DNA from: Apostichopus japonicus
Lineage: Eukaryota > Echinodermata > Holothuroidea > Aspidochirotida > Stichopodidae
Direction: 5' to 3'
NCBI RefSeq assembly: GCF_037975245.1
Contig: NC_092573.1
Span: 3,905,501 to 3,969,500, forward strand
Length of the DNA stretch: 64,000 nt
The notes under the pieces were generated by a model. The model saw only the letters and a program-made list of their open reading frames with translations, made no database searches and was not told the DNA's origin. Within the stretch, counting starts at the first letter, position 1, and each line of letters starts with the position of its first letter. The position numbers and the translations under genes were made by a program. Positions 51,014 through 64,000 of the stretch are shown piece by piece.

Positions 51014-52327
51014 GTTGTGAAGGTCAAAATATATTCTTCAGTGGAAGCACTGTAGACTGTTCTTATGCAGCCCGATAGTGAGATGCGTCAACAGTTCCAT
51101 TTTACAATTGGTCATTACAGCAGAAACTGTGAAGGCGCCACATGCCTAGCTCGAAAAAAACGAAGCGCTGGATCCGCGGTATGCAACGGAAATGGATTTC
51201 AAACGGTGTTATTCGCTTTAACAATATCTGGTGGCGTTGTGGAATTTAGATCAGTAAGTATAGAAAAAGTTATAGAAACGCTTAAATATTAAAGTTCGCT
51301 AACAATTGCTTGATATTTTTTCTTCTTCCTGGCGGCTACGATCCGTCCCCAAATTAGTTACAGCCATTGATGATGAAGAAGAAGCACATACGTAGGCATG
51401 ACTACTGCATGTTATGTTAACTCCGGGGCACTACTCCCAACTCACATCTTCAGTCGGGGGCAAATGGTCCTGCCGGCAGGTTTTTATTTACATTCAGCCT
51501 GGGAGAATAAAGCTGCATACTTACGGGTGAACCCCTTCCCCAACATCACACACAATACCTCTCAGCACAACCTTGCTTTCAGAGCTGCCTGGGTAGATCT
51601 AGTACATTGTCTTAATGTGCCTCAGAATGCCCCCGTTAGACGTCTCACACTTACTTCATTCTGGGGGAGAACCCCAGACCCACTGCATGGGGAATCTACT
51701 CTAAAGACCAGAGGACCCACACTCCTTTGAAAAGTCTTTCCTTTCGCTCCTTCTATACAGGTTCTGCCCTTTTTCCATACCTAAATCAGTCGGAGGGTGG
51801 GGTAAATTTTCTTCCCCTCCCTCACCACCATGCAGCTCTGAAATCCTGGGCACGCAAACGATCGACAGCCAACGATGCATTTACTTACATAGCTGCTGAT
51901 AATAAGACACTCATGTGTTGCAGTGCCACATCGTCACCCGCAAAATTCAATTTCGTTAAATAATATTATACATGGTTTTATCATTCTTCAACTATCAGTT
52001 GGTGAATAAGAATTACAGAAAGTTCTTCTAAGACCTGATCTTTCCCTGAGACCATGATAAAATTCGACCCACAATGGGCATCTTTAAGGGACATTAAGCC
52101 AGACCATTAAGGACTCGTCCTGCATGACAATGTTTGACTTTCTTTTTACTTCATATCTTCAGGTTGATTTGTATCTTACCCTTGGTTGTACACCTACCAT
52201 ATCCGGTGTCTGCAATGAATGCTGCGAAGAAGAAATATGTCTACCACTCTTCTGCTACAGTATCAGTCCTCCCGGATGGGGAACTTTCGACATTATCCTC
52301 AAGAGATGCACATGTTGTACCAGTTAG
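49989..52327 (+). CDS. Secreted furin-processed Cys-rich preproprotein (unit B copy)
   Basis: Exons 49989-50293, 51121-51253 and 52163-52327 (603 bases, 200 residues). Signal peptide MYSFGNIIFFAITLVSPIS; prodomain with VCTDGTGFTQC, APPLTAEQ and [18 protein letters not shown] ends at residue 116. The 84-residue mature domain has ten Cys: VCNGNG, LGC, GVCNECCEEEIC, LFCY and RCTCCTS. The Cys spacing is C-x31-C-x7-C-x2-CC-x4-C-x4-C-x17-C-x-CC. It keeps the GWGTFDII motif with a Trp as in copy 0. AATAAA lies at 52619-52624. I infer an extracellular signalling or defence role from the architecture only. Confidence 0.8.
50560..50800. repeat. Interspersed repeat insertion in intron 1 of the unit B copy
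   Basis: This segment is present in unit B but absent from unit A and deleted in C and D. It contains AAAGCGCTAAAATCTACGAAGT, AATAGCGCTGTACAA and GGCAGACTATTCCTGAGCTTGGG. This phrase set is familiar from widely dispersed repeats in marine invertebrate genomes; I cannot name the family. Confidence 0.5.
50938..51008. repeat. (TA)n tract in intron 1, unit B
   Basis: A pure TA run of about 70 bases; the matching site in unit A has only about 12 bases of TA. It lies about 110 bases upstream of the exon 2 acceptor. Confidence 0.95.
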
Positions 52328-54746
52328 CCTGTAGTTATAGCTGGTACCTGGATGAAAGCATAGAAATATATGTTATCATTGTAATGAGATACAGTGTTCT
52401 GTAATAATATGAAATATATAGCTCCTAGCTATATAACTACAACGGTTCGCACACTCCATTGTAAAGAACTTGTTTAAATAATCTTACTTACTATTTATAC
52501 ATATATATCTGAAGTGTTTTATCACATTCTGCTTTCTTTTTGATATTTCATAGATCTTTGATCGCCTTTTTATAAATATTTGCTACTTATACTGGTTTTA
52601 TTAAACTAAATAAAAGAAGAAGTAAATCAATTGTATTGTTGAAATGATCTAAAATCAACTTCGATTTCAGATGCGATAGATAGTCTGTTGTTTTCTCATT
52701 CGTCTCTTGTAATCGGTTCTTTGCAGCTACTTGCTAATTAGGCTTACTATACTAGTAATAATTAATTAATTTAAAGGTGTGATTATCCCATCAATAACCT
52801 CTATGTAACTTACAATATATCCTCTCGAGTTTTGCAGTGAGTGAGTTTCGCGTTCACCGGAGACTCTTGTAAAGTCTAAATTATCACTTGTATGGTTTGG
52901 TGTTCGTAATCCTTGTTTTCGTTACCTGCATGTTTATTTCTGCATGTGATTTAACTATTTTCATCGATTTAAATCCAGATTAATTAACTAAGTGAAGAAG
53001 AAAAAGACAAATAAACCGATGCAAAATCAACTCGAAATTTGTATTTCGTTTTTTTTCTCGGAATGATCAAGGCGATAACTTTTAAGTTTCGTAGCCTAAC
53101 ATTTAATCAACTCTATGGAGTGTACCTATTCGCATTCACCCGACGCGATCGGTAGCCCCATCCCGTACATAATAATAAAAATGGGCTTATCTTATGGACG
53201 ATATTTATATAAACAAATAGTAGATAGTTTTGCAACTTGTAAGAGGTATTTTGTTCAGGTTTAAGCCTATAAATGTATGATAAGACATGAGTATTTTGAA
53301 GACGACCAGCATTACAGCTCAGTGAAACACCATGCAATATCACTCTAATATTAAAATGATATTCCTTATAGCCGCTGTAACGCCACCCCCCCCCCCACTC
53401 CACATCTCTCCCACCATCTGAACAATGCAAATTGCATGCACTTGATCCAGGGAGTGTGGAGTGTACATTCCCACTGATGGGGGGGGGGGGGTGGAAACCC
53501 ACTCCCAATCCCCTTTTTTCAACCGCACAAAAAGTAGCTATACTGTCACAACCGTTCGTGTAGATCTGTTTACAAAGACCTAACTAATAGCCTTAATATG
53601 CCCCACAATGCACCATTTCATGTCTCGAATTTAAATAATTGAATTCCTAGAGGATACCCAGCCAGACCCCCCCGAATGTGTGTAGTCGGCTTCAACGACC
53701 TCAAGGCCACACCCCTCTCCTTAAAATAAAATCCTGCACCCACAGCCGTGGCTGTACCTCTCTAAGCTGTGTTGTCTATATTTTCAATCGAGGTGATCAA
53801 AAACGTCGAGTTGGTAACTTGGTACAACCAGTCAGCAAGCTGGACTCTAACTGCTCCCTGGTTCAACTGCCATAGACAATCTACACAAATCAAGCATGGT
53901 GTTGTATTACGCATTGGCCATTGACGTTCGTAAACTTTTAAATATTATGGGCGCGGTTTATTTGGATCCCATCGGAAAATATCTTCGAGAAAAACAAAGT
54001 TGAAAGTTGTTAATTTTTCGACTTTAATGCCACCATTTGAAGTAAGATTTGCATAGATAAGCTAGTTATGTATGTCGTTATGGTATCGTGGAATCAGTGA
54101 GATTGTGAAAACCATAGAAAAGGTGGCAAATTGCTGCTATAAAGGATACAGCCCTTATATGCATGCATATCAATACAACCGTTCATTAATCTTAAACTTC
54201 CTGACTCTTCAAATAGGACAAAACAAATGACTTTGACCTCTCAGGACTGGCTAAGCAGCCATACCAAGCTAATTATGCAGGTTATGGCATGCAGTATATA
54301 GATTAATGGCTACAGTTGCACGGATTACTTCATGAATGGTCGTTATATATGGCGATGACGAACGTTATTCGGATCACTAAGCATTGCAAGTGCTGTTAAA
54401 TTACGGGGGTGACTATAAGCTTTGCTGTCGTCAGTTGTATTTAGCACTACACAGAACCTGCAATATAAAACATTCATTGAAATAACTGGTGAGTACGCCT
54501 ATTTTTGTTTATATATATATATTTTTTTAACCATCTTCAGCTATTAAGCCGACATTTAATTTGACTTGATTTAAATAGATTAGATTTGACTATTCAATAA
54601 ATTAAATTGAAATTATTTGCGACTAACATCTTAGAAGGTCCACAAAATTCAATCTTTGGCACTGGTTGTGTTGGGTCGTAGACAAAGTTTACATTCAAAC
54701 AATTGGACATTAGCGCTGTTCTGATTAATTGATATACCCTCATTAG

Positions 54747-55389
54747 CAGGGGCGTCAATTCGATTTGAAACGTGGGGGGGGGGGGGCGTAATCGATTGGA
54801 GTATTCCGGCCGTAAGTACTATCTAAGCGGATTGCCATCATCGGTTAGCGCGCAGCGTACCAAGAAAATTGTCAGATTTCAATACCTGCCAGATCGTTGG
54901 AGATGGCACTTGCCAGGCTGGATACCAGCCATCTAGTTGCGTGATTTCGGGAGAAAATTGCAAATTCGTCACTCAGGAAATCTGCAATAATGTTCATGCG
55001 GCCTTAATTTTTGGTGGATTATTTCTTTTATTAGTGAATCCAATTGACATGAACATTAGAACCCAGTGCAAGTTGACAAATGATGCGGCGAACTGGAAAC
55101 CCCAGCCCCATTTGCCCTATGTTTCAGGATAGAATACCCCTCATTTGTTCGAACCCATGACAACTAACAATCTGTGAATAAAATCTCGGTCACTTTTCAT
55201 AGAACTGAACTTCTAATATTCGATGATATGAATCCTGAGATGTGTAAGCCCTAAAAAAATAGAGCCACGACACTACTCTTTTCCCAAATGTGTGTGTGTG
55301 GGGGCGGGGGATTGATAGTGTGTCCTCCACCCATCGAAATGTGGGGCAGTGTCCTCCCCCCGTCCCTTCCCCCAGGATTGACGCCCATG
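54747..55389. mobile_element. hAT-like element in array unit C
   Basis: Ends CAGGGGCGTCAAT and ATTGACGCCCATG. Flanks CTCATTAG (54739-54746) and CTCATTTG (55390-55397). Confidence 0.75.
54869..55132 (+). CDS. Element-borne frame with one hydrophobic segment (unit C)
   Basis: 87 codons, intact, almost identical to the unit B frame. It differs in the hydrophobic region (LLLVNPIDMN), where Asn and Pro replace Ile and Leu and would weaken a membrane span. The opening codon is TTG, so it would have to be an internal or terminal exon. Confidence 0.3.
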   Translation: MSDFNTCQIVGDGTCQAGYQPSSCVISGENCKFVTQEICNNVHAALIFGGLFLLLVNPIDMNIRTQCKLTNDAANWKPQPHLPYVSG

Positions 55390-56543
55390 CTCATTTGATC
55401 CGTTTTGATGTAGCCATAAAAATTAGATAGTAGCGTACGAAGATTCTAAATCTAAAGGGTTCTATATTTTACCTCATATCCCTACATGTAATATAGGCCT
55501 AAAGGGAAATGTGAGGAAGTTTATGTGTGTGTGTGTGTGTGTGTGTGTGGGTACGTGCGTATGTGTGTAAGTGGGTGATGAGGGAGTGGCCCAGCGGAGG
55601 CATTGGAAATACTATAAAATGTATTGTCATGTCATAATCTCTACTGTCTTCATCACGGAATTTCATCTTTCCTTGTGAATTCTCTTGAAATTTCCACATT
55701 TAATATCTAAATGTCGAGTTTTCATCTCAACTTATGGACGTTTTAATATGTCGATATTCCGGAGTTTTATATCAAAATTTCGACGTTTTATTTAGAAATG
55801 TTAAACATTTTGTCTGGAAATTTCATTTTTATCTAACATTACGGCATTTATCTCGAAATTTCGACAATACGGCTCATAATTCAGTGTGACAATTTATTTC
55901 GAAATTTCGAGAAAAGTCCTGACGTTGCTAGGGAATGTGAGATTTTCGTCAGGACGAACATATATTGTTGTGGGACAGAAAAGTCAGTACTGCCACAAAC
56001 GGCGTTCAACAGTATTGATATACCCTTGTGAACGATTAATACTCTTGCTTCTCCCGTAAGTTTTCAAGTTTTCCCCAGGGCCAGTTTTTGTTTTATATTT
56101 GAGTAATATTCTTCACATTAATTTATTTCATTCTATGAATCAATTTATTTCTCTGTTCCCTCTTAAAAAGATTTCCTCATTTCCCGTAAGTTAGTCCTCC
56201 TCGAAGTTCCTGCTCTAGGATCGAACTTGACCTCCGATGCTTTCTAAAACTTTGACAATATTCCTACACTGCAGGCTCCTTGCAATAGCTATGCTATCGT
56301 TATGTTTTTTTTTTTTTTTTTGGGCTATGCTGTTATTTTAAACTCGTCACAAAATACGAAAATTGTGAAAGTTTGACCTAATTCTTCCTCATTTGGCTTC
56401 TGAACTTAATTTATTTTTTATTTTCGGGAAAGAACACATTTATTTCTCGGGAGAGCTCTCTCTCACTCTAAACCTTTTTTTTATTTTTTTTTATGGATGT
56501 TCATATTTTGCATTTTTACGCTCCTTTTTCTCAGCCGACTACC

Positions 56544-58715
<2,172 letters not shown>

Positions 58716-60218
58716 CCTGTAGTAATAGCTGGTACCTGGATGAAAGCATAGAAATATATAATGTTATCATATCATAATGAGATACAGTGTCCTGTTATAA
58801 TATGAAATATGTATAGCTCCTAGCTATATAACTACACCGGTTCGAACACTCCATTGTAAAGAACTTGTTTAAATAATCTTACTTACTATTTCTACATATA
58901 TATCTGAAGTGTTTTATCACATTCTGCTTTCTTTTTGATATTTGATAGATCTTTGATCGCCTTTTTATAAATATTTGCTACTTATACTGGTTTTATTAAA
59001 CTAAATAAAAGAAGAAGTAAATCAATTGTATTGTTGAAATGATCTAAAATCAACTTCGATTTCAGATGCGATAGATGGTCTGTTGTTTTCTCATTCGTCT
59101 CTTGTAATTGGTTCTTTGCAGCTACTTGCTAACTAGGCTTACTATACTAGTAATAATTAATTAATTAATTTAAAGGTGTGATTAATCCCATCAATAACCA
59201 CTATGTAACTTACAATATATCCTTTCGAGTTTTGCAGTGAGTGAGTTTCGCGATCACCGGAGACTCTTGTAAAGTCTAAATTATCACTTGTATGGTTTGG
59301 TGTACGTAATCCTTGTTTTCGTTACCTGCATGTTTATTTCTGCATGTGATTAAACTATTTTAATAAATTTAATTCCAGATTAATTAACTAAGCAAAGAAG
59401 AAGATGACAAATAAACCGATGCAAAATCAACTCGAAATTTGTATTTCGTTTTTTTCTTCTCGGAATGATCAAGACGATAACTTTTAAGTTTCGTAGCCTA
59501 ACATTTAATCAACTCTATGGACTGTACCTATTCACCCGACGCGATCGGATCCCGTACATAATATTAAAAATGGGCTTATTTTATGGACGATATGTATAAA
59601 CACAGTAGATAGTTTTGCAACTTGTAAGAGGTATTTTGTTCAGGTTTAAGCCTCTAAATGTATGAGAAGATATGAATATTTTGAAGACGACCAGCATTGC
59701 AGCTCAGTGAAACACCATGCATTATCACTCTAATATTAAAATGATATTCCTTAGAGCCGCTGTAACGCCACCCCCCCCCCCCACTCCACATCTCTCACAC
59801 CATCTGAACAATGCGAATTGCATGCACTTGATCCAGGGAGTGTGGAGTGTACATTCCCACTGATAGGAGGGGGGTGGAAACCCACTCCATATCCCTTAGT
59901 TTCAACCGCACAAAAAATAGCTATTGTCACAACCTTTTGTGTAGATCTATATATTTACAAAGACCTAACTAATAACCTTAATATGCCCCACAATGCACCA
60001 TTTCATGTCTCAAATTTAAATAATTGAATTCCTAGAGGATACCCCCCCCCCCACCCAGACCCCCCGAATGAGTGTAGACGGCTTCAACGACCTCAAGGCC
60101 ACACCCCTCTCCTTAAAATAAAATCCTGCACCCACAGCCGTGGCTGTATCTCTCTAAGCTGTGTTGTCTATATTTTCTATCGAGGTGATCAAAAACGTCG
60201 AGTTGGTAACTTGGTACA

Positions 60219-60241
60219 ACCATGGAGGTAACCTCCATGGT
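60219..60241. repeat. 11-bp inverted repeat at the unit C/D boundary
   Basis: ACCATGGAGGT, A, ACCTCCATGGT forms a perfect 11-bp-arm palindrome with a single central base. It is inserted where the other units read GGTACAACCAG, and it is flanked by a repeated GGTACAACC. Confidence 0.9.
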
Positions 60242-60585
60242 ACAACCAGCCAGCAAGCTGGACTCTAACTGCTCCCTGGTACAACTGCCATAGACAATCT
60301 ACACAAATCACGCATGGTGTTGTGTATTACGCATTGGCCATTGACGTTCGTAAACTTTTAAATATTCATATTGTGGGCGAGGTTTATTTGGATCCCATCG
60401 GAAAATATCTTCGAGAAAAACAAAGTTGAAAGTTGTTAATTTGTCGACTTTTATGCCAACATTTGAAGTAAGATTTGCATATAGATAAGCTAGTTATGTA
60501 TGTCGTTATGGCATCGTGGAATCAGTGAGATTGTGAAAAACCATAGAAAAGGACGCAAAATGCTGCTATAAAGGATACAGCCCTT

Positions 60586-60632
60586 ACATGCATGCATGCA
60601 TGCATGCATGCATGCATGCATGCATGCATGCA
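60586..60632. repeat. (CATG)n microsatellite in unit D
   Basis: About eleven copies of CATG; units A-C have only one to three copies at the same place. Confidence 0.95.
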
Positions 60633-61204
60633 GATCAATACAACCGTTCGTTAAACTTAAACTTCCTGACTCTTCAAATAGGGACAAAACAAATGACTTT
60701 GTCCTCTCAGGACTGGCTAAGCAGCCATACCAAGCTAATTATGCAGGTTATGGCAGTATATAGATTAATGGCTACAGTTGCACGGATTACTTCATGCATG
60801 GTCGTTATATATGGCGATGACGAACGTTATTCGGATCACTAAGCATTGCAAGTGCTGTTAAATTACGGGGATGACTATAAGCTTTGCTGTGGTCAGTTGT
60901 ATTTAGCACTTCACAGAACCTGCAATATAAAACATTCATTGAAATTACTGGTGAGTACGTCTATTTTTGTTTGTATATTTTTTTTTAACCATCTTCAGCT
61001 ATTAAGCCGACATTTAATTTGACTTGATTTAAATAGATTAGATTTGACTATTCAATCGATTAAATTGAAATTATTTGCGACTAACATCCTACAAGATCCA
61101 CAAAATTCAATCTTTGGCACTGGTTGTGTTGGGACGTACACAAAGTTGACATTCTAACAATTGGACATTAGCGCTGTTCTGATTAATTGATATACCCTCA
61201 TTAG

Positions 61205-61857
61205 CAGGGGCGTCAATCCGATTTGAAACGTGGGGGGGGGGGCGTAATCGATTGGAGTATTCCGGCCGTAAGTACTATCTAAGCGGAGTGCCATCATCGG
61301 TTAGCGCGCAGCGTACCAAGAAAATTGTCAGATTTCAATACCTGCCAGATCGTTGGAGATGGCACTTGCCAGGCTGGATACCAGCCATCTAGTTGCGTGA
61401 TTTCGGGAGAAAATTGCAAATTCGTCACTCAGGAAATCTGCAATAATGTTCATGCGGCCTTAATTTTTGGTGGATTATTTCTTTTATTAGTGATTCTAAT
61501 TGACATGAACATTAGAACCCAGAGCAAGTTGACAAATGATGCGGCGAACTGGAAACCCCAGCCCCATGTGCCCTATGTTTCAGGATAGAATACCCCTCAT
61601 TTGTTCGAACCCATGAAAACTAACAATCTGTGAATAAAATCTCGGTCACTTTTCATAGAACTGAACTTCTAATATTCGATGATATGAATCCTGAGATGTG
61701 TAAGCCCTAAAAAATTAGAGCCACGACACTACTCTTTTCCCAAATGTGTGTGTGTGTGGGGGGGGGGGGGGCGGGGGATTGATAGTGTGTCCTCCACCCA
61801 TCGAAATGTGGGGGAGTGTCCCCCCCCCCGTCCCTTCCCCCAGGATTGACGCCCATG
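61205..61857. mobile_element. hAT-like element in array unit D
   Basis: Ends CAGGGGCGTCAAT (with one change) and ATTGACGCCCATG. Flanks CTCATTAG (61197-61204) and CTCATTTG (61858-61865). Confidence 0.75.
61325..61588 (+). CDS. Element-borne frame with one hydrophobic segment (unit D)
   Basis: 87 codons, intact. It keeps the AALIFGGLFLLLVILI stretch, with Ser for Cys in the tail (RTQSKLTND). It opens with TTG and may be a terminal exon. Confidence 0.35.
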   Translation: MSDFNTCQIVGDGTCQAGYQPSSCVISGENCKFVTQEICNNVHAALIFGGLFLLLVILIDMNIRTQSKLTNDAANWKPQPHVPYVSG

Positions 61858-62998
61858 CTCATTTGATCCGTTTTGATGTAGCCATAAAAATTAGATAGTA
61901 GCGTACGAAGATTCTAAATCTAAAGGGTTCTATATTTTACCTCATATCCCTACATGTAATATAGGCCTAAAGGGAAATGTGAGGAAGTTAATGTGTGTGT
62001 GTGTGTGTGTGGGTACGTACGTATGTGTGTAAGTGGGTGATGAGTGAGTGGCCCAGCGGAGACATTGGAAATACTATAACATGTATTGTCAAGTCATAAT
62101 CTCTACTGTCTTCATCACTGAATTTCATCTTTTCTTGTGAATTCTCTTGAAATTTCCACATTTAATATCTAAATGTCGAGTTTTCATCTCAAATTATGGA
62201 CGTTTTTATATGTCGATATTCCGGAGTTTTATATCAAAATTTCGACGTTTTACTAAGAAATATTGAACATTTCGTCTGGGAATTTCATTTTTATCTAACA
62301 TTTACGGCATTTATCTCGAAATTTCGACAATACGGCTCATAATTCAGAGTGACAATTTACTTCGATATTTCGAGAAAAGTCCTGACGTTGCTAGGGAATG
62401 TGAGATTTTCGTCAGGACGAACATATATTGTTGTGGGACAGAAAAGTCAGTACTGCCACAAACGGCGTTCAACAGTATTGATATACCCTTGTGAACGACT
62501 AATACTCCTGCTTCTCCCATTAGTCTTCAAGTTTTCCCCAGGCTCTGTTTTTGTTTTATATTTGAGTAATATTCTTCACATTAATTTATTTCATTCTATG
62601 AATCAATTTATTTCTCTGTTCCCTCTGCCAATTTTAAAAAGATTTCCTCATTTCCCGTAAATTAGTCCTCGAAGTTCCTGCTTTAGGATCGAACTTGACC
62701 TCCGATGCCTTCTAAAACTTTGACAATATTCCTACACTGCAGGCTCCTTGCAATAGCTATGCTATCGTTATGTTTTTGTTTTTTTTGGCTATGCTGTTAA
62801 TTTTAAACTCGTCACAAAATACGAAAATGTTGAAAGTTTGACCCAATTCTTCCTCATTTGGCTTCTGAACTTGATTTATTTTTTATTTTCGGGAAAGAAC
62901 ACATTTATTTCTAGGGAGAGCTCTCTCTCTCATTCTAAACCTTTTTTATGGATGTTCATATTTTGCATTTTTACGCTCCTTTTTCTCAGCCGACTACA

Positions 62999-63303
62999 AT
63001 GTATTCCTTCGGAAATATCATCTTTTTCGCAATAACGCTGGTTTCTCCGATCAGCCTTGACGCAGGAAATGTGTGCACCGATGGGACAGGATTTACCCAG
63101 TGTGGAGCTCCTCCCTTGACCGCCGAACAGATTGCGAACATTGACACAGACAGAGTGAACCAGCTAAGAAATACTATGATGAATTTACCGAATGGCACAG
63201 CTCCATTGATTCAGAATCACCCTGGTATTTCACCAAACTTACTTCAACCGATCGTCAATTTCACGGACGAGCAGCTAGCGTTATACGAATCCAAGTACCC
63301 GCG
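62999..63303 (+). CDS. Secreted Cys-rich preproprotein, exon 1 only (unit D copy, cut by window end)
   Basis: Exon 1 (62999-63303, donor GTACGT) encodes the signal peptide and a prodomain with VCTDGTGFTQC, APPLTAEQ and NFTD. It differs from the other copies at LPNGTAPLIQNHP, where NGT creates a second N-glycosylation site. The sequence just before the exon 2 acceptor is visible at 63960-64000 (CAACAGTTCCATTTT), so exons 2 and 3 lie beyond the window. Confidence 0.75.
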
Positions 63304-63694
63304 GTACGTATTATATACATCGAAAATGGTGATATTAAATTAATGATACGTCGGTTTACTATGATTAAGAATAATCGTTTGTAGTGTCTATTTTACGGAC
63401 ATTCAGCTGCAGGTCGGTATGTATGATTTATAGCTAACTTACAAGTAAAAATAATCATAATAATAATGATAATAAATAAGGAAAAACCCGCAAGACGTTA
63501 ACATTATGCATATGAGTGGAATCTAAAATTTAATCATAATAAGATGAACAACTGGGATCAGAATATCCCAATTAACTAACGCTACGCCGATCGTTGCATT
63601 ATGTAATGCTGTAAAACTCATTTCTTAAGTGTAAAACAAGAAACATTACAATTAAGTTGAATTCACATAGCTTGAGAAAAAGAGGCACATCTAC

Positions 63695-63794
<100 letters not shown>

Positions 63795-64000
63795 TGTGTG
63801 GTTATACATACCCCTAAGTGTTGTGAAGGGCATTTATCTAGCTCATACAGTGCATTGTATGTACTATGTTACAAGTATAAGAATGTGTGTTAATTAATGA
63901 TATACTTAATAGTTCAATGCTTAAAATATATTCTTCATTGGAAGCACTGTAGACTGTTCTTATGCAGCCCGATAGTGAGATGCGTCAACAGTTCCATTTT

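Overview
This window is eukaryotic genomic DNA. Its genes are split by GT-AG introns, it is AT-rich with many G/C homopolymer, (TA)n and minisatellite tracts, and it carries several classes of decayed transposons. The two recognisable housekeeping genes fit a marine invertebrate deuterostome. An echinoderm (possibly a sea cucumber) is my best guess from the general texture, but nothing here proves the taxon.

Layout. 0.5-1.1 kb (+): the last two coding exons of a Lys/Arg-rich, probably nuclear protein of unknown identity. 4.1-13.3 kb (-): a complete 13-exon PDIA3 (ERp57-type protein disulfide isomerase) gene encoding 483 residues with two CGHC active sites and a C-terminal KTEL. 14.8-21.6 kb: a gene-free transposon cluster with a three-level nest of elements (innermost with a perfect 73-bp inverted repeat) and a 1.7-kb element with palindromic termini. 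21.8-26.5 kb (+): a complete five-exon RSL24D1/RLP24 gene (165 residues; 60S ribosome assembly) whose introns and 3' flank hold several minisatellites. 26.6-33.6 kb: repeats, including a 430-bp inverted-repeat element, a 1.6-kb 43-bp minisatellite with a 565-bp higher-order duplication, and a hAT-like element with a perfect 8-bp target duplication.

33.6-64 kb (+) is the most interesting part. It holds five same-strand copies of a three-exon gene for a small secreted preproprotein that I cannot assign to a known family. Each has a signal peptide, a prodomain with a conserved NFT glycosylation site, a dibasic RKKR-type furin site and an 84-87-residue Cys-rich C-terminal domain ending in R-C-T-C-C. 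The layout resembles that of processed extracellular ligands such as cystine-knot factors. The first copy (33.6 kb) is diverged. The other four lie in a recent tandem array of about 6.5-7.0 kb units starting near 40.46 kb, and the last is cut by the window end. Amino-acid differences between copies cluster in one prodomain stretch and two loops of the mature domain.

Every array unit also carries a hAT-like element (8-bp target duplication CTCATTAG/CTCATTTG) enclosing a conserved reading frame with one hydrophobic segment. Unit A is further modified by a 5'-truncated LINE. Between the diverged copy and the array lie a Penelope-like GIY-YIG remnant set between two (TA)n tracts and a decayed CR1-type LINE.
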